64,000 nt of DNA from TMP-86 sp044226865 (GTDB lineage: Bacteria; Pseudomonadota; Gammaproteobacteria; Steroidobacterales; Steroidobacteraceae), in the NCBI GenBank assembly GCA_044226865.1, contig JBGAGE010000001.1, positions 372,001 through 436,000 on the forward strand, given 5' to 3'. Below, one piece after another: positions 16,746 through 25,483 of this stretch. How positions within the stretch are numbered: position 1 is the first letter of the stretch; every line of letters starts with the position of its first letter. The notes beneath the pieces were generated by a model, which saw only the letters and a list, made by a program, of their open reading frames with translations, ran no database searches and was not told the DNA's origin. The position numbers and the translations under genes were made by a program.

Positions 16746-18622
16746 GCGCCCTTGCCCTGTCCACCTCGGCAGCGCTCGCCCTCATGACGGGCGCTGCTGC
16801 TGCCGAACCCGCGTCGGCACCTGCCACCGATGCGGCGTCGCGCCGCGCGGTGCTGTCCGCGGAACAGGTGGTGCAGATCCTCGATGAAACCGTGGATTGG
16901 TACCGTACGCTCGGCGCACAACAGCAGACGGCCAACCAGCCCAGCGACCTGCTCATCCTGTATGCCAACCGGCAGACCGCCGAGAAGGTCATTGCTCTGG
17001 CTTTCGAGATCGCGCGCGCCAACGCGGAGCTCCTCAGCAGCGAGCTGGACACCGCCAAGGAACAGGGCGATGAGGCGAATCCCGCCCACGCGCTGCAGGC
17101 CCTGCAGAAGCGCCTGGACGCACAGCGCCAAAGCATCCAGGGGGAGCTCGAGGAGCGCAAGCGTGCGCTTGCGGGCGCGAAGTCCAAGTCCGAGGTGCAG
17201 GACAAGCTGGCGGAGCTGCAGGGCGAGCTCGACATGGTGAACGCGCGCCGCAACCTGCTCGACAGCATGTCGGAGTTCACCACCGTGAATGATTCGCGCG
17301 GCGCCAAGGTTGCCGCGCTCAAGTCGCAGATCGACGCCATCGCGGCATCGATTCCCTCGCTTGCTCCCCAGCAGCAACCCGGCAACACGCCCGCCACCGC
17401 CGCCGCGGCCACGGTGAATCCGCTGGGCTTGAGCGCGGAGCCCGGCACTCCGACGCGGGCCGGCATCTGGGAGCTGGGCTCGAACGTGCTGCGGCTGTCC
17501 CGCAAGATCCACACCATCGATGCCATCGACAAGCGCACGGCCGATCTGCAGGAGACCTTCAAGCAGATCCGCAACGCGCCGCAGGATCAGTTGAAGGCAC
17601 TGACGGCGCGGGGCGATGCGCTGGCGGCGCAGGCGAACTCGGCCTCGGGCGCTGCGCTGCGCGCGGTGCGCGACCAGTTCGACACGCTCGCATGGCTGGT
17701 CAAGCAGACCTCCTCCATCCTCATCCCGTTGACCAAGGAAAGCGTGCTGCTCACGCAGTACCGGCACAACCTCGCCAACTGGCGTGCGGCGCTCAAGGCG
17801 CAATATGCGGAGGCGCTCAAGGCGCTGGGCGTGCGCGCGGCGCTGCTGGCGCTGCTGCTTGCCGCGGTGTTCGGCATCGCCGAGATCTGGCGCCGTGCGG
17901 TTTTCCGCTATGCGCACGAGGCGCGCCGCCGCGTGCAGCTGTTGCTGGTGCGGCGCATCGTGCTGTGGGCGCTGGTGGTGATCATCGTCGGCATGTCCTT
18001 CGCCAGCGAACTCGGGTCGCTCGTGACCTTCGCGGGCTTGATCACGGCCGGGCTTGCCGTGGCCATGCAGAGCATCCTGGTGTCGGTGGTGGGCTATTTC
18101 TTCCTCATCGGCAAGTACGGCATCCGTGTCGGCGATCGCGTGCAGATCGGCAACGTCACCGGCGAGGTCATCGAGCTTGGCCTGGTGCGCATGCACCTGA
18201 TGGAGATGAACAACCACGGCTTGTTGGGGCCGACGGGCCGGGTGGTGGCCTTTGCCAACTCCATCGTGTTCCAGGCCTCGGGCGGGCTGTTCAAGCAGAT
18301 ACCCGGCGTGAACATCGCCTGGCACGACACCACGGTGAAGCTCCCCGCCGACTGCGATCCGCAGGCCGTCAAGGAGCAGATGCTGGCGGCCGTCACGCGC
18401 GTGATCCAGCAATACGAGGTGGAGATCGAGCGGCAGACCCAGGAGATCCGTAAGACCACTGCCTCGGATGCGGCGGGTGATGCAAAGCCACACGTTACCC
18501 TGCGGTTCTCCAACGAGGGCGTGGAAGCGCACGTGCGCTATCCCGTACACCTCGAACATGCGGCGGAAATCGACGAGCGCGTGTCGCGCGAATTGATGGC
18601 CGTGATCACGAAGCGGACTTGA
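16718..18622 (+). CDS. MscS-family mechanosensitive channel with long periplasmic/coiled N-terminus
   Basis: This 634-residue protein has a signal peptide (residues 1-30), then about 330 helical, coiled-coil-prone residues (such as QRQSIQGELEERKRALAGAK). The MscS core follows: three membrane helices from about residue 365, the pore-lining SVVGYFFLIGKYGIRVGDRVQIG and the beta domain. The architecture is that of larger MscK/YbdG-like channels with an extra periplasmic sensor. These channels open on hypo-osmotic stress. The gene ends 17 nt inside the convergent FGE-SCO gene, a tail-to-tail overlap. Confidence 0.85.
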   Translation: MPKALLRALSALALSTSAALALMTGAAAAEPASAPATDAASRRAVLSAEQVVQILDETVDWYRTLGAQQQTANQPSDLLILYANRQTAEKVIALAFEIARANAELLSSELDTAKEQGDEANPAHALQALQKRLDAQRQSIQGELEERKRALAGAKSKSEVQDKLAELQGELDMVNARRNLLDSMSEFTTVNDSRGAKVAALKSQIDAIAASIPSLAPQQQPGNTPATAAAATVNPLGLSAEPGTPTRAGIWELGSNVLRLSRKIHTIDAIDKRTADLQETFKQIRNAPQDQLKALTARGDALAAQANSASGAALRAVRDQFDTLAWLVKQTSSILIPLTKESVLLTQYRHNLANWRAALKAQYAEALKALGVRAALLALLLAAVFGIAEIWRRAVFRYAHEARRRVQLLLVRRIVLWALVVIIVGMSFASELGSLVTFAGLITAGLAVAMQSILVSVVGYFFLIGKYGIRVGDRVQIGNVTGEVIELGLVRMHLMEMNNHGLLGPTGRVVAFANSIVFQASGGLFKQIPGVNIAWHDTTVKLPADCDPQAVKEQMLAAVTRVIQQYEVEIERQTQEIRKTTASDAAGDAKPHVTLRFSNEGVEAHVRYPVHLEHAAEIDERVSRELMAVITKRT

Positions 18623-19904
18623 GCGCGCGCCGGATGGCGGCGATGAAGGCAGGGTCGGGCACGCCAAAACGTTCGCTGCGCGCGATGATCCCGCCATGAC
18701 CGTCGACCAGCACCAGGCGGCTGGCGTGATTGAACCCGCCGTTCGGCAAGGGCCGGTAGGGAATGTCGAGCAGGGCCGCCAGCGATCGCACCTCGTGGGG
18801 CGAACCCCTGGCCAGCGTCCAGCGTGACAGGTCCAGCCGGCGCTCCTGCGCCAGCGCACGCAAGGCGCGCGGCGAGTCGCGGCGTGAATCGAAGCTCACC
18901 ATCAGCACCTTCAGGCGTGCACGCTCGGCCGCCGGCAGCGCCCGCTCGATGGCCCTGAGCGTATCGATGGTGAGCGGGCAGGCCATGGGGCAGCTTGCGT
19001 AGAACATGGTCAGCAGCCGGGGAGAGCCCGTAGGTTCCACCGACAGGTGCCTGCCGTCCTGGTCCTGCAAATCGATCGCGGCTTTCGTGCTCATTGCCCC
19101 GGAGGCACGCCCTTGCGGATCATAGGTGCAGCGAAATCCCAGGTTCAGGGTGGTGGAGCGGGCCTTGAGCGAGGACAAGAGCGCGAGGCGCATCATGCTG
19201 GGGTAGTTCTCGCGGTCCTCGATGGACAAGGCACCCGCACCGCAGAACTTCAATTGTTCCGGATCGCCCTGCACGCGATTGTCCGCGGCCACGAACAAGC
19301 CGTTGAAATCCTCCACCCATTCCCAGATCAGGCCATGCAGATCGGACACGCCGAAGACGTTCGGCCTCCCCTGTCCCACTGGCCCGGGATGCGCGAGTGT
19401 CGGTTGGCTGTACCAGCCCAGGATGCGTGCCTGCCAGGCCGCGTCGCGGCGGGCATCGGCTTGGTGTTCATCGGCCGCGGCCGCGCGTTCCCATTCGTTC
19501 CACAGTGGCAGGCGCGCATGGCGTGATTCGCAGAAGGCACGGGCGGCGAACCAGCTGACCTCGGTGACGGGCTGCGAGGATCTCAGCGCGGTTCCTAGCT
19601 CGGCGGGACCGGCCCAGGACGCGAGGTAGTTCGGATCTGCCAGATTGCCGTCCACCCGTCCCCGCTGCCAGCGCGGATGGTCGCGCACGAACTGCAGGAA
19701 TTCGCCGTTGGTGACCGGCAAGCGACGCAGCTGGAACGCCGGCACGGCCTGCGTGGCGCGTCCGCTGGCAGCGGGCAGAACCGAGCGCAATTCGCCGCGC
19801 GGAATTCGCGCGTAGTCACCCGCCGCTCCCTGTGCAAGGCAGGCGCCGAACAGCATCGTCGGCGCCAGCGCTGCGGCCAGCCGCCGCCGACGCGGGTTCA
19901 TCAA
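18606..19904 (-). CDS. FGE-like (NirV-type) domain fused to SCO1/SenC domain
   Basis: This 432-residue exported protein joins two domains in one frame. Residues about 30-265 form a formylglycine-generating-enzyme-like fold (VTEVSWFAARAFC, RLPLWNEWERAA, NLGFRC). Residues about 280-432 form a SCO/SenC thioredoxin-like copper chaperone with CPMAC (Cys305, Cys309) and His393 as copper ligands. NirV-type FGE proteins are known beside nirK, and SCO proteins deliver copper. The fused protein probably helps copper loading of the neighbouring nitrite reductase (inference). The FGE part lacks the reactive cysteine pair of true formylglycine enzymes. It overlaps nirK by 4 nt. The internal ATG at the linker could allow separate SCO translation. 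Confidence 0.82.
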   Translation of the reverse strand: MMNPRRRRLAAALAPTMLFGACLAQGAAGDYARIPRGELRSVLPAASGRATQAVPAFQLRRLPVTNGEFLQFVRDHPRWQRGRVDGNLADPNYLASWAGPAELGTALRSSQPVTEVSWFAARAFCESRHARLPLWNEWERAAAADEHQADARRDAAWQARILGWYSQPTLAHPGPVGQGRPNVFGVSDLHGLIWEWVEDFNGLFVAADNRVQGDPEQLKFCGAGALSIEDRENYPSMMRLALLSSLKARSTTLNLGFRCTYDPQGRASGAMSTKAAIDLQDQDGRHLSVEPTGSPRLLTMFYASCPMACPLTIDTLRAIERALPAAERARLKVLMVSFDSRRDSPRALRALAQERRLDLSRWTLARGSPHEVRSLAALLDIPYRPLPNGGFNHASRLVLVDGHGGIIARSERFGVPDPAFIAAIRRALKSAS

Positions 19905-21406
19905 TGCGCGGCCCCCGGCGGGCGCGGCGTGGTCGCGCGTACCGCGTGTACCTCGGCCGCCGAGACGCGCCCGAGCTGGTTGCCCCAGCTGTTCATCACA
20001 TAGGTGAGGATGTTGGCGATCTCGTCATCGTTGAGCTGGCTCATCGGCGGCATCACCGAGTCGTACACCTTGCCGTTCACCGTGACCTTGCCGCTCAGGC
20101 CATTGATGGGTACGCCGATGGCGCGTTGCCGGTCGGCGGTGAGGAAATCCGAGCCTGCCAGCGGCGGGAACACGCCGGGCAGGCCCGCGCCGTCGTTCTG
20201 GTGGCACACCGAGCAGGTGCCATTGAACAGCGCTTCGCCGGCCTTGACCTGTTGCTCGAGTGTCAGCGTGCCGGCAGCCGCCGACTGCGCGGCTACGGCC
20301 ACGGGCTGGGTGTTCACGGCCGCATCGGCCAGGTACACATTGTCGAGTTCCTTGCCCGAATACAGCGCCTTGTTCTCCTCGCCGGTCACGCGCAGCATGC
20401 CGAGCGCGCCTTTGTTGAAGGCGCGGAAGATGGAGTGATCCACCAGTACGTAGGTGCCGGGCACCTCGGTGCGAAAATCCACGATAGCCGCGCCGCCGGA
20501 AGGGATCAGCGTGGTCTGCACGTTCTCCTGGTAGTGCGTGCCGCCCTCGTACTGCACCTTGTCGAAGATTTCCCCGATCACGTGAAAGCTGCTGACGAGG
20601 TTGGGGCCGCCATTGCCCACGTACAGGCGCACGGTTTCACCGGTCTTCGCGGTGAGCGCATGATCGGCGGTGAGCGAGCCTTCCGCGCCGTTGAAGACCA
20701 CGTAGGTGGGCCGTTCGTCGATGGCCTTCTGCATGTCGAAGGATTGCAGGCCCTTCTCGCGATACTTGCCCACCGTGTAGAAATCACCCTGCACCACGTA
20801 GTACTCGTGGTCCACCTTGGGCATACCCGCGGGAGGCTCGATCAGGATCAGTCCATACATGCCGTTCGCGATGTGCATGCCCACCGGCGCCGTGGCGCAG
20901 TGGTAAATGTACAGGCCCTGGTTCAGCGCCTTGAAGCTGAACACCGACTCATGGCCCGGCGCGGTGAAGCTCGAAGCCGCGCCGCCGCCTGGGCCGGTGA
21001 CGCCGTGCAGGTCGATGTTGTGCGGCATCTTGGAGGTGGGGTGATTGCGCAGGTGAAACTCCACGGTGTCACCCTGGCGCACGCGGATGAAGCTGCCGGG
21101 TACGGTGCCCCCGAACGTCCAGAAGGTGTAGTCGACGCCTTCCGCGAGCTGCTTCTGTAGTTCGCGCACCTCCAGGTTGACGATGACCTTGGCCGGATGA
21201 TCGCGATGAATCGGCGGCGGTACATTCGGTGGCGAGGTGAGCACGGCGATGATGGGCTCGCCTTGCGGTGGCCCGAGGTCGCCGCGCAGCGAACCGCCGG
21301 TCTCGCGCGGCAGGGCGGCGCTCTCCGTGCCGGCGGTGATGGGTGGCTTGCCGCAGGCGGCCAGCAGCGCGGCTGCGGCGAGCACGCCGATGATTCTTCG
21401 TTGCAC
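19901..21406 (-). CDS. nirK: Copper nitrite reductase with C-terminal cytochrome c domain
   Basis: This 501-residue protein has two cupredoxin domains followed by a class I cytochrome c domain. Type 1 copper ligands are in YHCATAPVGMH (Cys170). Type 2 copper histidines are in MPHNIDLHG and DHSIFRAF. The heme site is CSVCH at residues 398-402. The family reduces nitrite to NO in the periplasm, and the tethered cytochrome c is seen in a subgroup such as Ralstonia pickettii. The GTG start at 21406 has a GGGAGA site and gives a lipoprotein signal ending LAAC. It is the fourth gene of the denitrification operon. Confidence 0.95.
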   Translation of the reverse strand: MQRRIIGVLAAAALLAACGKPPITAGTESAALPRETGGSLRGDLGPPQGEPIIAVLTSPPNVPPPIHRDHPAKVIVNLEVRELQKQLAEGVDYTFWTFGGTVPGSFIRVRQGDTVEFHLRNHPTSKMPHNIDLHGVTGPGGGAASSFTAPGHESVFSFKALNQGLYIYHCATAPVGMHIANGMYGLILIEPPAGMPKVDHEYYVVQGDFYTVGKYREKGLQSFDMQKAIDERPTYVVFNGAEGSLTADHALTAKTGETVRLYVGNGGPNLVSSFHVIGEIFDKVQYEGGTHYQENVQTTLIPSGGAAIVDFRTEVPGTYVLVDHSIFRAFNKGALGMLRVTGEENKALYSGKELDNVYLADAAVNTQPVAVAAQSAAAGTLTLEQQVKAGEALFNGTCSVCHQNDGAGLPGVFPPLAGSDFLTADRQRAIGVPINGLSGKVTVNGKVYDSVMPPMSQLNDDEIANILTYVMNSWGNQLGRVSAAEVHAVRATTPRPPGAAH

Positions 21407-21431
21407 GATTTCTCCCGAAGTGTCGTGTCGG

Positions 21432-21833
21432 TCAGCCGCGTATCCAGCGCAGCGGCCCGAGCGGATCATGGCTGCGGGCGATGGCGATGATAGCGGTGAA
21501 GGTCAATGCGGCAGCGCAGAAACACACCACGCGCCAATGCTGCGAACGCGCGCGCTTGAGCGCCAGGCTTCCCAGCACCACGTACACCACCACCAGCGTG
21601 ACCTTCACCGCCAGCCAGCCGTTGGCGAACACGGCATGCGGCAGGATGCCCACCAGCATCAAGGCGGCGCTGAGCAGTATCGTGTCCACAGTGTAGCTGA
21701 GATAGCGGATGACGGCGTGCATGGGCCAGCGCTGTCCCGCCAGCACGCCAAGGCCGCGCAGGAAGAACAGGCTCCCACTGCACATCACCGCCAGCAGGTG
21801 CGCCCATTTGATGGGAAGGTAGAACTCGAGCAT
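21432..21833 (-). CDS. SirB2-family small membrane protein
   Basis: This 133-residue protein has four hydrophobic helices and matches the SirB2 type (IKWAHLLAVMCSGSLFFLRG, then the LSYTVDTILLSAALMLV helix). Its biochemical role is not established. ATG at 21833 is chosen from the SirB2 N-terminus, although the open frame extends further. It lies between nnrS and nirK with gaps of 16 and 25 nt, so it is part of the denitrification operon. Histidines in the first helices could ligate heme (speculation). Confidence 0.75.
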   Translation of the reverse strand: MLEFYLPIKWAHLLAVMCSGSLFFLRGLGVLAGQRWPMHAVIRYLSYTVDTILLSAALMLVGILPHAVFANGWLAVKVTLVVVYVVLGSLALKRARSQHWRVVCFCAAALTFTAIIAIARSHDPLGPLRWIRG

Positions 21834-21849
21834 GATTCGTGCGGCGGTG

Positions 21850-23088
21850 TCAGCCTGGCGCGCCGTCGGCGCGCGGAGTGAGATAAATCCACACCGAGCG
21901 AACCACCCACGGCGCGAATGCCACGAGCCATCCAGCCGCGGCGAAGGCGTACCAGCCGCCCGCATCGGGCATGAACTCCGCCACGATGCGCAGCAGCGCC
22001 ACGCCCTGGATCAGCAGGAAGCACACGGCGGCCGTCCGCCCCAGCACCAGCGGCCGCCCCGAATGACCTTGCGTGACCCGCGTGACCATGGCCACGAGCA
22101 GGCTCCCGAAGCAACCGATGAACAGCGCATGCACCGGCGCGCGGCCCATGAGGAATTCTCCGCTTAGCACGAATGCGATACTTTGCGCTGAAAACAGTGC
22201 CATGGCGATGGGCAGCCAGGCAAAGCCCACGAACAGCACCAGCAGGAGCGGTGTCCGGCGCGCGGCCGGATGCCACCATTGCCACAGCAGCCAGACGCAA
22301 AGCAGGGTGAGGGGCGCGTCCGGCAGCCAACTCCAGTGATAGGCATGCATCAGTAGCAGCAGCGTGTGCAATTGCAGCAGCGCCCACGCGAGGGCCAAGG
22401 CCCACATCGGCCGGTAGGCGCGATAGCCAGGGATCACGGCGCCCGCGAAGAACGGAATCATGCGATGACAGACCGTGAAGAACACCGGCAGCAACACGCT
22501 GCTGGCGCCTAGTTGCACCGCGGCGAACAGCCAGCGGGTATCGAAGGTGAACAGGAAGCGCAGGAACATCAACAGGCCGAGGAAACCGGCGCACAACGCG
22601 GCGAAGCAGGAGCGGGCATGCCAGGTGCGGCCCGTTTCCTGCAGCAGCAGCCTGCCGAGGATGGCGGAGCCTGTGCCCCAGGCCACGAGTGTCAAGAGGA
22701 TCCCGGTGCGCAGCGCCGGCGCAGACACGGTGCCGCCCAGTGTCAAGAGTTGTCCCGCGAGGAAACACGCGCCTACCGGCAGGTAGTGCACGCGCCGCAG
22801 CGGCGCCAGGTTCATCCACCGCGGAAACACGGTGAACAGGAAGCCGAAGAAGAACGGCGGCAGCACCAGGTATTGCATGACCACGGCGTGCATCCAGCCT
22901 GCCGGGATGGGCGAGGGCGGAAGATTCAGCACGTGCCAGCGTGTATCCGTGAGCCAGAGTGTCCACCACGCCATGGCGGCAAGCACGTTGAACGCACCGG
23001 CCAGGAACATCAAGCGATGCGGGGCGGCGGCAAACGCCAGCGCCGGCACGGGCCCGGCGCTGGTCAACGAGGCGGCGGTCCGCTCCAT
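21850..23088 (-). CDS. nnrS: NnrS family protein (heme-copper membrane protein of NO stress/denitrification)
   Basis: This 412-residue protein has about twelve membrane helices and the NnrS pattern: PHRLMFLAGAFNVL at the start, CHRMIPFF in the middle, and RAPVHALFIGCFGSLLVAMVTRVTQGHSGR. NnrS proteins are co-regulated with nitrite and NO reductases and protect against NO damage. ATG at 23088 is preferred. It is 4 nt after the qNOR stop and has AAGGG upstream, whereas ATG 23118 would overlap the upstream gene. Confidence 0.92.
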   Translation of the reverse strand: MERTAASLTSAGPVPALAFAAAPHRLMFLAGAFNVLAAMAWWTLWLTDTRWHVLNLPPSPIPAGWMHAVVMQYLVLPPFFFGFLFTVFPRWMNLAPLRRVHYLPVGACFLAGQLLTLGGTVSAPALRTGILLTLVAWGTGSAILGRLLLQETGRTWHARSCFAALCAGFLGLLMFLRFLFTFDTRWLFAAVQLGASSVLLPVFFTVCHRMIPFFAGAVIPGYRAYRPMWALALAWALLQLHTLLLLMHAYHWSWLPDAPLTLLCVWLLWQWWHPAARRTPLLLVLFVGFAWLPIAMALFSAQSIAFVLSGEFLMGRAPVHALFIGCFGSLLVAMVTRVTQGHSGRPLVLGRTAAVCFLLIQGVALLRIVAEFMPDAGGWYAFAAAGWLVAFAPWVVRSVWIYLTPRADGAPG

Positions 23089-23092
23089 CGCC

Positions 23093-25372
23093 TCAACCCT
23101 TGGCCCCATCCGGGGCACCGGGCAGGGGTTGCTCCGCGCGCCGCGGCGCGATCCACAACCGCGCCACGAACCAGGCCAGGATGAGCGCGCCGATGCTGAA
23201 CAAGGTGTCGCCGGGTACGCGCATCCATACCAGCAGGTGAATGATGGGCCGCTGCATGAACTCGGCCGAGCGCGCGAACCAGTAGCCGTGCTCCACCGCG
23301 GCCGTCACCTGCAGGATGCCCATGGGCAGCAGCGTAAAGAGCGCCATGCAGGACAGCCCGATGTTCATGGTCCAGAAGGCGCCCTGCAGCGCACGCTCAT
23401 CCCACACCGCGGCGGGTTTCAGGCCTCGCAGGCAGAACAGCATCAGGCCGATCCCGAGCATGCCGTACACACCGAACAGCGCGGTGTGGCCATGGAGCGG
23501 GGTGAGGTTCAAGCCCTGCATGTAGTACAGCGACAGCGGCGGGTTGATCAGGAAGCCGAACAGGCCCGCGCCGACCAGGTTCCAGAACGACACCGCAGTG
23601 AAGAACAGGATGGGCCAACGGTAGCGCGCCATCCAGGGCGTGGCCTTGCTGAGCGAGTAGGTGTGGTAGGCCTCGAAGCCGATGAAGGCCAGCGGCGCCA
23701 CTTCCAGTGCCGAGAACGATGCGCCCAGCGCGATCACCGCGGTGGGCGTGCCGGTAAAGTACAGGTGATGCAGCGTGCCGAGCACGCCGCCCGCCATGAA
23801 CACGATGGTGGCGAACAGCACGGCCACCGTTGCACTGGCCGTGCGCACGAGGCCGAGGCGCGTGAACAGGAAGGCGATGACCGCGGTGGCGAACACTTCG
23901 AAGAAGCCCTCCACCCACAGATGCACCACCCACCAGCGCCAGTATTCCACCATCGACAGGTGCGTGCGTTCGCCCCACATCAAGCCCGCGCCGTAGAACA
24001 GCCCGATGGCCACGGTGGACAGGAACAGCAGCGAGACGATGGGCTTGGACTCACCACCGTGCTTGATCGCGGGCCACAGCGCACGACCCACGAGGGTGAG
24101 CCAGATGCCCAAGCCCGCGAACAGGAAGATCTGCCAGAAGCGGCCGAGGTCGACGTACTCCCAGCCCTGGTGTCCGAACCAGAAATTGTGGGACAGGCCG
24201 AGCTTCTGCATCACGGCGAACCATTGGCCGGCGAAGGCGCCGACCACGATGATGAGCAGGCATGTCCAGAGCACATTCACGCCGAGGCGCTGGAAGCGCG
24301 GCTCATGCCCGGATATGGCGGGTGCGATGTACAACCCCGTACCCAACCACGCGGTGGCGATCCACAGCACCGCGAGCTGCGTGTGCCAGGTGCGTGTGAG
24401 CGAATACGGCAGCACGTCGGAGAGCGCGATGCCGTACAGCTGCTGGCCTTCCACCTGGTAATGCGCCGTGATGGCGCCGAGCAGGATCTGCGTCAGGAAC
24501 AAGGCGATCACGATCCAGAAATACTTGGCGGTCGCACGCATCGAGGGCGTGATGCGGATCATCGCCAGCGGGTCGGTGGCGGGCAGGGCGAGCGGCTTGT
24601 CCTCGCCCTTGTCGAGGGCGCGATGCCAGCCCAGCAGGCCAATGCCCGCGATCAGGAAGAGAATGCTGAACACCGTCCACAGGAATGCGCTGGCCGGCGC
24701 ATGATTGCCCACCAATTCGTCGGCGGGCCAATTGTTGGTGTAGGTGATGTGCTTGCCGGGCCGCTCCGTGACTGCGCCCCAGGCGGTCCACCAGTAGAAG
24801 GCGGTCAGCTCATGGCGGTGCGCGGCATCGGGAACCGTGTCCTCCTTCATCGCGTAGGAGGAGCGCAACCGTGCAGTGGCCGGGTCCGCGCTGAACAGAC
24901 TCTCGTAGTGCCCTGCCACCTTGCGGATGGCCGCGGCGCGATCCGCATCGATGATGATCTGACCGGTGGCCGGGTCATAGCTGTTGCGGCGGATGCTGCG
25001 CTGCAATCGCTCGCGCAACGAGGCCTGCGTGCCCGCATCCAGGGCGGCGTAATTCACGCCATGTTCGCGCTGCGCCCAGACATCGAGCAGGGCCACCGCC
25101 TCGCGGTGCAACCAATCCGCGCTCCAATCAGGGGCCACATAGGCACCATGACCCCATACGGATCCCAGTTGCTGACCACCGATGGATTGCCACACCTGGC
25201 GGCCGGTTTCGATGTCCTCGCGCGAGTAGACCGTGGCGCCGTTGGCATCCACCAATCGGTCAGGCACGGGCGGCGCCTGCCGGTGGATTTCACCTCCCAC
25301 CCATAGCAGCACGGCAAAGGACAGCGCCAGCAGCGCCCCCAGGGCGATCCACAGACGACGGTTGACGTTCAT
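23093..25372 (-). CDS. norB: Quinol-dependent nitric oxide reductase (qNOR)
   Basis: This 759-residue protein is a single-subunit NO reductase (NorZ type). An N-terminal extension with one helix and a hydrophilic domain (QVWQSIGGQQLGSVWGHGAY) takes the place of NorC. It is followed by the heme-copper-oxidase-like core of about twelve helices with conserved histidines (for example WWVVHLWVEGFFEVFATA and GHTALFGVYGMLGIGL). It reduces NO to N2O using quinol. A GGAGG site precedes the ATG, and an FNR/DNR box lies 57-70 nt upstream of it. It is the first gene of the five-gene operon that ends with the FGE-SCO fusion. Confidence 0.95.
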   Translation of the reverse strand: MNVNRRLWIALGALLALSFAVLLWVGGEIHRQAPPVPDRLVDANGATVYSREDIETGRQVWQSIGGQQLGSVWGHGAYVAPDWSADWLHREAVALLDVWAQREHGVNYAALDAGTQASLRERLQRSIRRNSYDPATGQIIIDADRAAAIRKVAGHYESLFSADPATARLRSSYAMKEDTVPDAAHRHELTAFYWWTAWGAVTERPGKHITYTNNWPADELVGNHAPASAFLWTVFSILFLIAGIGLLGWHRALDKGEDKPLALPATDPLAMIRITPSMRATAKYFWIVIALFLTQILLGAITAHYQVEGQQLYGIALSDVLPYSLTRTWHTQLAVLWIATAWLGTGLYIAPAISGHEPRFQRLGVNVLWTCLLIIVVGAFAGQWFAVMQKLGLSHNFWFGHQGWEYVDLGRFWQIFLFAGLGIWLTLVGRALWPAIKHGGESKPIVSLLFLSTVAIGLFYGAGLMWGERTHLSMVEYWRWWVVHLWVEGFFEVFATAVIAFLFTRLGLVRTASATVAVLFATIVFMAGGVLGTLHHLYFTGTPTAVIALGASFSALEVAPLAFIGFEAYHTYSLSKATPWMARYRWPILFFTAVSFWNLVGAGLFGFLINPPLSLYYMQGLNLTPLHGHTALFGVYGMLGIGLMLFCLRGLKPAAVWDERALQGAFWTMNIGLSCMALFTLLPMGILQVTAAVEHGYWFARSAEFMQRPIIHLLVWMRVPGDTLFSIGALILAWFVARLWIAPRRAEQPLPGAPDGAKG

Positions 25373-25429
25373 GACATACCTCCAATGATTCTTCTGGAGG
25401 CATGTTCGAAGGGATGAGGCGGAGGCGCC

Positions 25430-25443
25430 TTGATCTAAATCAA
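25430..25443 (-). promoter_or_regulatory. FNR/DNR box upstream of the qNOR operon
   Basis: TTGATCTAAATCAA is a perfect match to the TTGATnnnnATCAA consensus of FNR/ANR/DNR proteins. Its centre is about 64 nt before the norB ATG, which fits a class II promoter at -41.5 with a short leader. It lies just downstream of the fnr-type gene, and that gene's product is the obvious candidate to bind it. Confidence 0.9.
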
Positions 25444-25483
25444 GTGAAACGCATTCTCGATTGCGGCTTTTACCTAGTTCGAA

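Noticed and set aside
18606..19904. FGE domain as activator of the sulfatase at 62406
   Set aside because: The region before NLGFRC lacks the reactive cysteine pair, and the gene is locked into the nirK operon.
22832..25306. 824-codon plus-strand open frame
   Set aside because: Antisense to the qNOR and nnrS genes; composition is Gln/His/Arg-rich and shows no domain.
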